Source: Flavobacteriales bacterium
GTDB taxonomy: Bacteria > Bacteroidota > Bacteroidia > Flavobacteriales_F > PHOS-HE28
Length of the DNA: 64,000 nucleotides
Assembly (NCBI GenBank): GCA_016702645.1
Contig: JADJDP010000053.1
Span: forward strand, 1-64,000
Direction of reading: 5' to 3'
The notes beneath the pieces are model-generated. The model was given only the letters and a program-made list of their open reading frames with translations, was not told the DNA's origin and searched no databases. Positions 9,801 through 19,286 of the stretch are shown here, piece after piece. Each line of letters begins with the position of its first letter. Position 1 is the stretch's first letter. Made by a program: the position numbers and the translations under genes.

Positions 9801-12800
9801 CGGGTGAGATCGGTTTCGTTTGCAATGATGGCAATGCCACCACAGGCAACGACGTGGTGGGTACGAACTGCGTATGCGTGGGCCAGCTCATCGATTGTGC
9901 AGGCGTGCCCGGCGGAAGTGGCTTGCCCGGAACAGCTTGCCAACTGGGTGCGGAAAGCGGAACGTGGTCGGTTGCTTGCCATTGCGTTGTGCCACGACCC
10001 GACATAGCCGTGCAGAACGTCACCGCAGCGCCGACCGTCATCACGCCGGGCGAAACCGTCACGATCGATTGGTCTGTCTCCAACATCGGAACAGCGCCCT
10101 CTACCAAGACGTGGACCGAGCGCATCTATGCGGAATCCAGTACCGGTCAGAACCGCACGTTGCTCAAGCAATCGGCGTTCAGCGAAGCCGGGATGATCGG
10201 CATTGGCGGATCGATCACGCGCAGTGATGCGGTGCTGATCCCCACCCAGTTCAACGTGGCTGATGTATGTCGATTCGTTGTGGAGTTGGTGCCCGGTGCA
10301 GGCCTGGTGGAACTCGCCGGAACGACAGCGAACAATACCGGTATTCAGTCCACCACATGGACCATCACCAAACTGTTGGCGCTCCAGCTTTCAGCGACCC
10401 AGGTCGTCGAAGGTTCATCAACGCCCATATCCGTCACGGTGCTCCGCAGTGGTTCCGTTGCGATCGCCGAAGTGGTGAGCATGTCCCTCACGGAGGCGCA
10501 GCGTTTCAGTTTCCCGGCAACGGTCACCATCCTGGCCGGGCAGGCCGGGAAGACCTTCACGGTACTGGCCTTGGAGAACGGGGCCTTGGAGGGTCCGGTG
10601 CAGGCCACGATGACTGTTTCCGCAACTGGATATCCGTCCGTGCAACAGGGCATCACCGTTCTGGACAATGAGGTCCCTGCGCTGGGTATCGCCAACCTTC
10701 CTGCAACGCGCATGGAAGGCGACAACTTCACCTTCCAGATCACGACAACGTTCGCACCTACGGCTCCGCTCCAAGTGTTCCTGACATCGAGCAACAATGT
10801 TCGGTTCCCGTTCCTGCATCGGTGATCATTCCAATGGGCGGTACTTCCGTGGACGTATCTGTGACCTTGCAGCAGGACAACATTCCGGAACTGGATATCA
10901 CCGTCTCGATCAACGCTGGAGCTGCGGGACATACAGCGACCAGTGCATCCTCCACACTTGGTGACGATGATGTGCCGGGCTTGGAACTCACCCTCCAGAC
11001 CGATACCATTTCGGAAGCCGGTGGTTTCGTAGCCACCCAAGCAACACTGCGGCGCACGGTAGGTAGCAATCCCATTGCGTTCACGGCGAGCTTGTCCGTG
11101 AACTTGACCAATACGCTGTTCCTCCCCAGTGGCGTTTCCCTGGCTGCCGGTGAAACGCAGAAGACCTTTGACATAGGGGTGGTGGACAACAGCCTGGTTG
11201 ATGGGTTCCGCAACGTGACCATCACTGCTGCGCTCCAGTTGGCGTCCTGCGGATGCAGTGCGCCTCCCGCCTCCGCCGGTTTCGTTACAGCAGTGCTCAC
11301 AGTTGCGGACAACGATGGACCGGCGCTATCGGTTTCGACCATACCGACCACGCTCGCTGAAGGCCTTCCCAGTGCGGGCATGCTGCGCGTGCAACGCAAC
11401 ACGCCAGGCGATGTGGCGCTCGAGGTGAGCCTCTCCTCATCGAATACGAACGAGGCCACGTTGCCAGCTACGGCCTTTATCCCCATGGGCGCGAGTTTCG
11501 TCGACGTTCCGATCACCACGGTGAACGATGGCGTACCCGACGGCAGCCAGCAAGTGTACCTGAACGCGGCTGCGGCCGGTTTCTCACCGGGCATCGGTTG
11601 GGTCCTCGTTACGGACATCAACAAGCCGGACCTCAGGTGAGCAACGTGTCGCTCACGAGCAATACGCTGCCCGCACTCGCGAGCTACAGCTACCAGGTGT
11701 CGGTGGTCAACACCGGTTTCGCCACGGCATCCAGCGGATTGCTGGTACGGGGCTACCTCTCGCAGAACAGCATTGTAGATGCGAGCGATGTGATCGTTTC
11801 CGAGGACTTCATCCCTGACATCCGTCCCCATCGGACAAACCGCCGTGTTGAATGGCAGTACGACAGCACCCAACCTGCCTGGCCAGCACCGCCTGCTCTT
11901 CCAAGTGAATCCGCTAGTCAGCATCACCGAGCTGCTGCACACGAACAATACCTCGCTTCCGACCATCGTCGACATCGTTCCCGATTACACGGCGACGGCG
12001 CAAGTGGTCGATGCACATTATCCGAAGAACACCCCATCCCCATCACCGGTACGGCTACGAAGCAGCAGCCTTCCTGCTGCGAACGAACCGGTGGAGGTGT
12101 ACGTGATCACCGGGGCCTGCGTCGGGAGGTGCAAACCACCACTGATGACAACGGTAACTATGCGACCTCCTTCGTGCCGCTCGCCGCTGAAGCGGGCCAC
12201 TATATCGTCGGCGCTTCTTTCCCCGGCATCGAAGCCATTGCGGAACAGGACGCGTTCGATATCCTCGGGGTGCGCATCAACAACGGAACGCTGCCACAGT
12301 TCATGGTGTTGATCAACGACACGATCACGGGAACGCTGCCGGTGCAGAACCTGAGCAACACGGCGCTCACCAACTTCTCGATCGCCCCGGTGACGCTGCC
12401 TACCGGAGCGGTGGCGCACTTCGACGCCATCCCAACGCTGGCAGGCAATGCAGCGCTCAGTATCGGGTACGCCGTTACCGGCACTGTGCTCACGCCGGGC
12501 AGCAACTTCGTCGCGGCCAACCTGAAAGCTGTTTCCACCCTTGGTGATATCCAGCCGATGGACGCCTTCTACTACTGCCAGGCACCCGGCGGCCACATCG
12601 TTGCCGACATCACCAACATCAACACAACCGTGTCACAGAGCGTGGGTGAGCGCTTGGTGGAATTCCACCTGGTCAACAATGGTGGCGGTTCCACGGGGCT
12701 TGTCGCCATCAACCTGCCCCAGGTAGCGTGGTTGTCCACACTCACGCCATTGCTGATGCCCGCGATCGCACCTGGCGATACCGCACTCGTGATCCTCCGC

Positions 12801-15800
12801 TTCCAAGCCACAGCAGATGTACCGTTCGACTTTCCGATCAACGGTTCGATCGGTATTGCCGCGCAGAACGGGAACAGCTTCAGCCTGCCGTTCACGTTCC
12901 AAAAAGTGAGCGAGACCACGGGAGGGCTGACGGTGGAGGTGACCAACCAGTTCACCTTCTTCACCGATGGCGCACCCATGGTGGCAGGGGCCTCGGTGAA
13001 GGTTCGGAACTACTACACAGGAGCCATTTATGCAGAAGGAACCACCGATGCCAACGGTGCTTTCACGGCGACCGATATTCCGGAAGGAACGCACCGCCTC
13101 ACCGTGGAAAAGGCGCAGCACCTGCCCTATAACGGCACGGTGACGATCGATCCCGGTGCTTCCATCACGGAAACGGTATTCCTGAACTACCAAGCCATCA
13201 CCTACAGTTGGAACGTGGTGCCGACGGCCATACAAGATGTTTATGACATCACGTTGACCACGGTGTTCCAAACGAACGTCCCGATGCCGGTGGTGACCAT
13301 CGACATGCCGGACACCATGCCGCAGCTCTTTGGAACTGACGTGTACGCGTTCAACGCAACGCTGACCAATCATGGCCTGATCACCGCCAAGGACGTGACC
13401 TTGACCCTGCCGCAGAACGACCCGGAATATGAGTTCGTGACCAACTACGCGCCAGCCGATCTGCTTGCACTGCAAACGATCCAGGTACCGGTGATCATGC
13501 GGCTGCGTGAAACGCCGCTCCAAGAGTTCTCAGGAGGACCTACTGTTGAAGGAATATCGCAGTTCCTAGGTATGGGTGAGTCGCAGTACAGCTCTTTCAT
13601 GGATGAAGGGCTTAATTGTAAGGATTTCGCGCAGGTCTTGTACTGGTACTACTGTGACCTCAGCAATGGAAACTGGGAGCAGGGAGGGGAGTTGTTCACT
13701 TTCGCTGGAAGATCATGTGATATCGATCTGGGTCTGCCAGTAAGCCACACCATATTCAATCCTTCTGTGTTCGGAAATGGGTTCCCCCCATGTGCTATTT
13801 GCCCGGTCATACCACAGGGAACCGGAGGAGGCCAGCCGTGGCAGCCGACGGTTAGCATCGAGCTCAACTGTGTTGATTGTATTCTTGACATTATCGCAGC
13901 CATTGGCGGCTGTTGGCCAGGGCCTGTCGGGGAGGCTATCGGGACGGGTGTGGAAGCCACCAACCGATCGTGTGCGTTGCCAACGCAGAGGACATCGAAG
14001 ACTTGGGAGAGATAAAGGATTGTATACCGGAGCCCGAACCCGAGGAGAGCGAATGTGCCGATGGTATCAGTGATGCTGCGAAAACTTGTCTGATCCCGGA
14101 AGTTTCAGTGGAAGCCTTTGGGGGCGGAGGGGGCAACGGCTCAGGCCAGAGCCAGTTCCTGCCGGGTCCGTCCAACAGCGTCTATGCCCAACTGATCGCT
14201 GACATTGATACGGCTGTTGCTGCTTATCAGGCACGCGAAGCCTGGGCTGTGGAGTATTTCGGCGGGATGATCTTCACCGATGCCTGGCCCGATGTCTCAG
14301 CATTGATCGAGCCGCAGGTCATTGCAAGAGTGCCGTTCAGTGCCCAGAACCAAGTGGCCATCCTAGCGGCACTTTCAGGATATGAGATCTCCCCGGATAC
14401 GCTTCAGGCTTTCTTCCTGCGGTGGAACACCTCCATGCAGGCTTGGGGCGAAGGTGCATGAGCCCAATGCGACCCTATCCCGACATCATCAATAGGAATC
14501 TGGTGGTTGCCCTCAATACGGAGATGAGGGACGTGGTGAACTATGCGACCTCCAGGGGATATGATTCCGTTTGGGAATTGTTGGACAATGCCATGGCTGA
14601 ACTGGGTGCGGTGTTGCAGGTCGAAGGGCAGAGCGTCTGTGCTTCGGTCACGGTGCAACTCAGCCAGCAACTGACCATGACCCGCGAGGCCTTCTCCGGT
14701 ACGCTGACGATCTTCAATGGTCACCCAGAGGATGCGCTGGATTCACTCACCGTGGACATCGTCATCAGGAATGCGGATGGCTTACCCAGCAATGGGCTTT
14801 TCCAGATGAACGTGGAGTCGCTGACGAATCTTAGCGATGTGGCCGGCACGGGCGCGATACCGGCCGGGCAGGACGGTAGCGTACAGTACCTCTTCATTCC
14901 AACGCTGGAAGCCGCACCTACCGCACCGCAGCAATACAGTTTCGGTGGTTCCATGACCTATTGGGACCCATTTGCTGAAGCCATGGTTACGATGCCCCTT
15001 GCGCCGGTCGTGCTCACCGTGAACCCAAGCCCCGATCTCATGCTCCACTACTTCCTGGAGCGCAACATCCTGGGTGACGATCCACTGACCACTCCTGCCA
15101 TTGAGCCTTCCCGTTCCTGCGGAACTGGCCGTGATGATCGAGAACGATGGCTACGGACCTGCCGTGAACATGACGATCTCGTCCGCGCAACCGGAGATCA
15201 TCGAGAACGAGTCCGGGTTGGCGATCGACTTCAACCTCGTTGGTTCCAACCTACAGGGGCAACCGGCACAACTCGGCGTCACCAACATCAATTTCGGTAC
15301 GATCCCGCCGCTGCAAACCCGTATTGGCCAATGGTACCTCACGAGTTCGTTGCTCGGGAAGTTCGTGAGCTATGAGGCAGAGGTGGTACATGCCAACAGC
15401 TTTGGAAACCTGGAGTTGAGCTTGATACAAGGGGTGGAACTGCATGAGCTCACCCACAGCATCAAGGTGTATGGTGCATTGGACGATGGTATCGGAGATT
15501 TCCTCGTGAACGACATCTTCGATCCAACGGATCTTCCGGACATCATCTATCTCTCCCAAGGCAACGTGACCATGGAGGTGGTTCTGGCCGAAGAGGGAAG
15601 TTTTTCATCGCCCGTCCTTCCGCCATCGTTCACCAATACCCTCACGGTGACGGCCTCAGAAGTCGGCTGGAACTACGTCAAGCTCGAGGATCCCGGGAAC
15701 GGGCTCTTCGATCTTTTCAGTGTAACACGTTCGGATGGACAGGTGATCCCCCTCAACAATGCGTGGCTCACTTTCGTGACACTCCCTGTAAGCCAGCAGC

Positions 15801-18250
15801 CGAACTATGAGAACAAATTCCACTTCGTGGACACGTTCTCTTCCATTGCGCCAGTATCCTATACCGTGGTCTGGGTACCGAAGAATTTCGATGTGCCCAA
15901 TGTGGTCAGCATCGATGGGGCACCTGAACAGGTCTCGGCGACGCAAGTGACCAACCTCACCGTCGTATTCGACAAGACGATCGATCCCTCGTCCTTCACG
16001 CACCAAGACCTGACCCTTACGCTCCAGGGTGGTCCCAACCTGATGGACCCCTCGGTGGCGATCACCCAGATCGATGCGTTCACATTCGCTGTCGACCTAT
16101 CGAGTTTGACAGTAGGGGAATGGCCTCTACATCTTCACGGCCCAGGCTGCTGGTGTGCAGGATGTTTATGGTATCAATGGACAGGCCGGCCAACAAGTCT
16201 CATGGACGCAGTTCGTTGATGTTCCAGCGGTGCAGGCGTTCCAAGGTCTTCCTGCGGGGAACTTGGACGACGAGTTCACGACCATCGATGTGCTCTTCAA
16301 CCTGCCCATCGACTTGAGCAGCGTGTTGCCGGAACGTTTTACCATCTACAAGGACGGCTTATTGCAACCTGGCTCGGTGGGAGTGGAGCTGGTCAGCGTG
16401 GACCTCAAGCTGTTCCGGGTTTCCGGATTGGAGAACATCCTGAGCGTTGACGGGACCTACGAAATGCGCGTGGACGTGCAGAACATCCGATCGACGGGTC
16501 AGGTTTTCGGGATGCAGCAGCAGTCGGTCTCGCTGACGTTGGACAATTCGGGGCCGCTGCTCGTAAGCCTGCTGCCGTCCGTACTAGGTGGTCTGGATCC
16601 GCAACACATCACGTTCGTTGATATCCAGTTCAACGAGGCGGTGGTCGGCTTCAACACCGCAGCGGTGGAACTGGCGCGGGATGGAGTACCGCTCCCATTG
16701 AACATCGCGCAGTTGACCCTGATCAACGGTGATTGGAAGGCCGGTAGTTGCGGAATGCTAACCTACCCCGACGGTGAATACACCTTCACTGTTACGCTTA
16801 GCAGCGTAAGTGACGTCATAGGCAATGTTGGGGTTGGCACAGAGCAAGTCACATGGACCGTGGACAGGTCCTCCACCATCACCATCTCGAACCTGGCCAT
16901 CGATCCCGACCTGGGGCATTCGAACAACGATGGTGTCACCTCCAACCCGGTGCTCGAGGTGCTGTTCGAATTGAACGCTGCGGCGGCGCAAGTCACCTTA
17001 TCGCAAGTATCCTTCGGATCGGAGCATACGCTCAGCACAGTGCAGAACGTACAAGCAGGGGCGGTATCCATCCCGGTCGTGTTCCCAACAGGGGGCAATA
17101 CGGTCGTGAAGGTGGTGGCCACAGGAACGAACGGCGGTTCCTCCGCTGCCCAGCGAAACCTCTTCATCGATCAGACGCCGCTTTCGGCCCAATGGCTGTT
17201 TGCTTCCAACCAGTCGCTCCAAGCGCAGGTCGCCACCGTGCAACTCTCGTTCTCGGCGAAGCTTCTCGACGACAGCGGCCTCTTACCTGCGATCCAGTTC
17301 AAGCGTAACGGGGTCCTGCTTCCGGCTGATGACCTGGGTCTGGATGTGATCGACGATACGGGCTATTCGCTCACTGGCCTCGATATCACAAGTGGCTCAC
17401 CGGGCAATTACGAGTTGAGCGTCGATCTTACGCCCTTCAGAAAGCATACCAGTGGCAAGCAGGGCTCGGGTCTCGTATCGGTCTCATGGACCGTACAGCC
17501 GAGCGTTGTGCCAGTGATCTCCGTCAGGATGTTATTGCAAGGGCCTTACGACACTCAGACCGGCCTGATGAAGGATGACCTGCGTATTGCTGGCTTGCTA
17601 CCTGTTGCAGAACCCTATTCGGGTCTGGCATACTTGCATGCGGGTGGGGGGGGCGGCGAGACCGCGCCGGCATCCGTGTTCGCGATCACAGGACCGGACG
17701 CGATCGTTGATTGGGTCGTCATGGAGTTCCGAAGCGCTGGTGATCCGACCGTGGTGTTATATACCCGGAGCTTGCTGCTTCAGCGGGATGGCGATGTGGT
17801 GGATACACTTGGCGCATCGGCCATCACCCCCGGCGTACCGGCTGGTAACTATTTCCCTGGCCGTACGACATCGAAACCATCTTGGCGTCATGACTGCCAG
17901 CGCCAGGCCGATCAGCGGTGCTCCAACAATGGTGGATCCAACCTTGACCGCGACCAGCGTGTACGGTTCGAACGCTCGTGCATCTGTAGGGGAGCGCTTG
18001 GGCAGCATGGAGCGGGGATACGAACGCGGACGATGTGCTGAAGTACACCGGAGCTGACAATGACCGTGATCCCATTCTCCAAGCAATTGGAGGCAGCGTT
18101 CCCACCAACACCATCACAGGTTACCTGATGGAGGATGTGAACATGGACGGCGTGGTCAAATACGTTGGAACAGCGAACGACCGCGATCCGATCCTCCAGA
18201 ACATCGGAGGATCGGTCCCGACGAACACATTGCAGGGTGCGCTTCCATAG
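3897..18250 (+). CDS. Giant multidomain secreted surface protein (adhesin-like), many frameshifts
   Basis: One reading path of about 4,780 residues with no intergenic gap, interrupted by at least twenty one-base shifts. The ATG at 3897 gives a signal peptide (MRTLNRWLSLLAAFLLLQVA, cleavage after MYA). Blocks in order: beta-rich N-terminus (to 4.45 kb); tandem 194-residue beta-repeats (4.5-7.65 kb); unique beta region (to 8.5 kb); thrombospondin type-3 calcium repeats (8.56-9.8 kb); CARDB-like region (10.0-10.4 kb); Calx-beta-like repeats (10.4-11.6 kb); second CARDB-like region (11.6-12 kb); carboxypeptidase-regulatory-like domain (12.9-13.2 kb); a region with CARDB/Ig-like character (13.2-15.6 kb); SbsA-like Ig domains (15.9-17.5 kb); and the C-terminal NDRDPIL module. 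Size and architecture suggest a cell-surface or matrix protein used in adhesion or gliding; this is inferred. No classical T9SS C-terminal domain is present. Confidence 0.8.
4537..7640 (+). repeat. Tandem 582-bp (194-residue) repeats inside the giant protein
   Basis: The landmark NNGTINWSGG (or NNGLINWSGG) recurs at 4537, 5116, 5698, 6281, 6867 and 7449. Spacings are 579, 582, 583, 586 and 582 bases; only 579 and 582 keep frame. Each unit also carries NAGTVNYTGNGQW, TNSGTLNI, LNNTGTFNLPAGRT and TTNLSAGTT-like stretches, a typical stacked beta-helix pattern. The last three units are nearly identical in DNA, while the first two differ more. The odd spacings are caused mainly by one-base differences in C, G and T runs. 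Confidence 0.9.
8560..9810 (+). repeat. Thrombospondin type-3-like calcium-binding repeats
   Basis: Repeated units of the form DTDGDGTADCIDGCPSDPxK followed by GxCGCGxPD occur about ten times, interleaved with longer units containing YYxDxDxDGFG and FTCxxPPNTVTNNTDGCPAD. The regular Asp ladder and paired Cys are the hallmark of TSP3 calcium-binding repeats, which form rigid stalks in surface proteins of Bacteroidota. Two frame changes (near 8885 and 9360) interrupt the array. Confidence 0.85.
17520..18250 (+). other. C-terminal module of the giant protein with tandem KYxGxxNDRDPIL repeats
   Basis: The module begins VRMLLQGPYDTQTGLMKDDL, then a beta-rich part with DWVVMEFR, LLLQRDGDVV and RHRNHLGVMT. 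It ends in two repeats: KYTGADNDRDPILQAIGGSV and KYVGTANDRDPILQNIGGSV. The second repeat is preceded by EDVNMDGVV, an EF-hand/dockerin-like DxNxDG calcium loop. The first repeat is preceded by a frame-damaged version of the same loop (GDTNADDV in the repaired frame). I recall similar ends on large secreted Bacteroidota proteins that lack the usual T9SS tail, but could not check. A calcium-binding or anchoring role is inferred. Confidence 0.6.
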
Positions 18251-18264
18251 AAGTGGAACTGTGG

Positions 18265-18308
18265 ACTCTCGCCACGCATCGGCTATCAGGCCCGGTCTTG
18301 GCGAGAGT
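18265..18308 (+). terminator. Inverted repeat after the giant gene
   Basis: ACTCTCGCCA (18265-18274) pairs perfectly with TGGCGAGAGT (18299-18308) around a 24-base loop, 14 bases after the stop codon of the giant gene. There is no T run, so it is only a candidate terminator or mRNA 3' stabiliser. Confidence 0.45.
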
Positions 18309-18423
18309 TCGCAGATGAGGCTGATGAACGAATTCGTTCGAGTTGGAAAGTCATGCAATGACCGACACCGATACGAACGGTGTTCGGGTAGGTGGTCCAC
18401 TGCATCCTTCTCCGCGCCACTCT

Positions 18424-18431
18424 TACTTTCG
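18424..18431 (+). promoter_or_regulatory. -7 element of the FabG-like gene
   Basis: TACTTTCG fits the local variant TAnnTT(T/C)G and lies four bases before the chosen ATG at 18436. The same short-leader arrangement is seen at several other genes in the window. Confidence 0.4.
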
Positions 18432-18435
18432 CCAC

Positions 18436-19185
18436 ATGGCACTTCTACAGGACAAGGTCGCGCTCATCACCGGCGGCTCGCGCGGCATCGGCAAGGGCAT
18501 CGTGGAGCGTTTTCTTGAAGAAGGCGCCGACGTTGCCTTCACCTATGTAAGCAGTCCGGAGAAAGCCAACGCTGTTGCAGCGGAACTCGCCGCGAAGACG
18601 GGCCGCAAAGTGATGGCGATCCAGAGCGATGCAGGAAGTTTGGACCAGGCGCAGACCGCCGTGGACCAAGTGGTGAACGCATGGGGTCGGTTGGATGTGC
18701 TGGTGAACAACGCAGGCATCACCAAGGACCAATTGCTCATGCGCATGAGCGAGGCGGACTTCGATGCGGTGATCAACACCAACCTCAAGAGCGTCTTCAA
18801 CATGACCAAGGCGGTGTTGCGAACCATGCTGAAGCAACGGAGCGGCAGCATCATCAACATGAGCAGTGTGGTGGGTGTGCAGGGGAACGCTGGACAGAGC
18901 AACTACGCGGCGAGCAAGGCCGGCATCCTCGGGTTTACCAAGAGCATCGCCAAGGAGTTGGGCAGTCGCAACATCCGCAGCAACGCCATCGCACCGGGCT
19001 TCATCGAAACGGAGATGACCGCTGCCCTGGACCCCAAGGTGGTGGAAGGTTGGCGCGAAGGCATTCCCTTGAAGCGCGGCGGAACCCCGACCGATGTGGC
19101 CAATGCCTGCGTATTCCTCGGCAGCGACCTCAGCGCGTACATCACCGGACAGACCTTGAGCGTTTGCGGGGGGATGCTTACGTGA
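18436..19185 (+). CDS. fabG: 3-oxoacyl-[acyl-carrier-protein] reductase, FabG-like SDR
   Basis: Short-chain dehydrogenase of 249 residues, the usual FabG length, predicted to reduce 3-oxoacyl-ACP with NADPH in fatty acid synthesis in the cytoplasm. The nucleotide-binding motif is TGGSRGIGKGI near residue 12, followed by NNAGIT. The catalytic triad Ser-Tyr-Lys is in INMSSVVG and SNYAASKAG. The C-terminus has the family pattern IAPGFIETEMT and GQTLSVCGGM (commonly VDGGM). The start at 18436 (MALLQDKVALITGG) is preferred over an in-frame ATG at 18343, because the extra 31 residues have no family counterpart and the promoter-like TACTTTCG lies between. Other SDR substrates cannot be excluded. Confidence 0.88.
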   Translation: MALLQDKVALITGGSRGIGKGIVERFLEEGADVAFTYVSSPEKANAVAAELAAKTGRKVMAIQSDAGSLDQAQTAVDQVVNAWGRLDVLVNNAGITKDQLLMRMSEADFDAVINTNLKSVFNMTKAVLRTMLKQRSGSIINMSSVVGVQGNAGQSNYAASKAGILGFTKSIAKELGSRNIRSNAIAPGFIETEMTAALDPKVVEGWREGIPLKRGGTPTDVANACVFLGSDLSAYITGQTLSVCGGMLT

Positions 19186-19190
19186 TCAAT

Positions 19191-19259
19191 GTTGTCATGG
19201 TGAGCCTGTCGAACCATGACCCTGAAGTGTTCGCCCTTCGACAAGCTCAGGGCGACAAC
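19191..19259 (+). repeat. Imperfect palindromic repeat (REP-like hairpin)
   Basis: GTTGTC...TGAGCCTGTCGAA (19191-19213) is complementary to TTCGACAAGCTCA...GACAAC (19237-19259), forming a long imperfect hairpin between the fabG-like gene and the VWA gene. The arm sequence resembles widely scattered palindromic repeats (CCCTTCGACAAGCTCAGGG type) seen in many bacterial genomes; that comparison is from memory. No second copy was noticed in this window. Confidence 0.6.
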
Positions 19260-19286
19260 GCCACTTAGCCCGACCTTCGCACCCCC

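Noticed and set aside
4537..9810. CRISPR array suggested by repeated DNA
   Set aside because: The repeats are coding, 582 bp or TSP3-type, without short identical repeats separated by unique spacers, and no cas genes are present.
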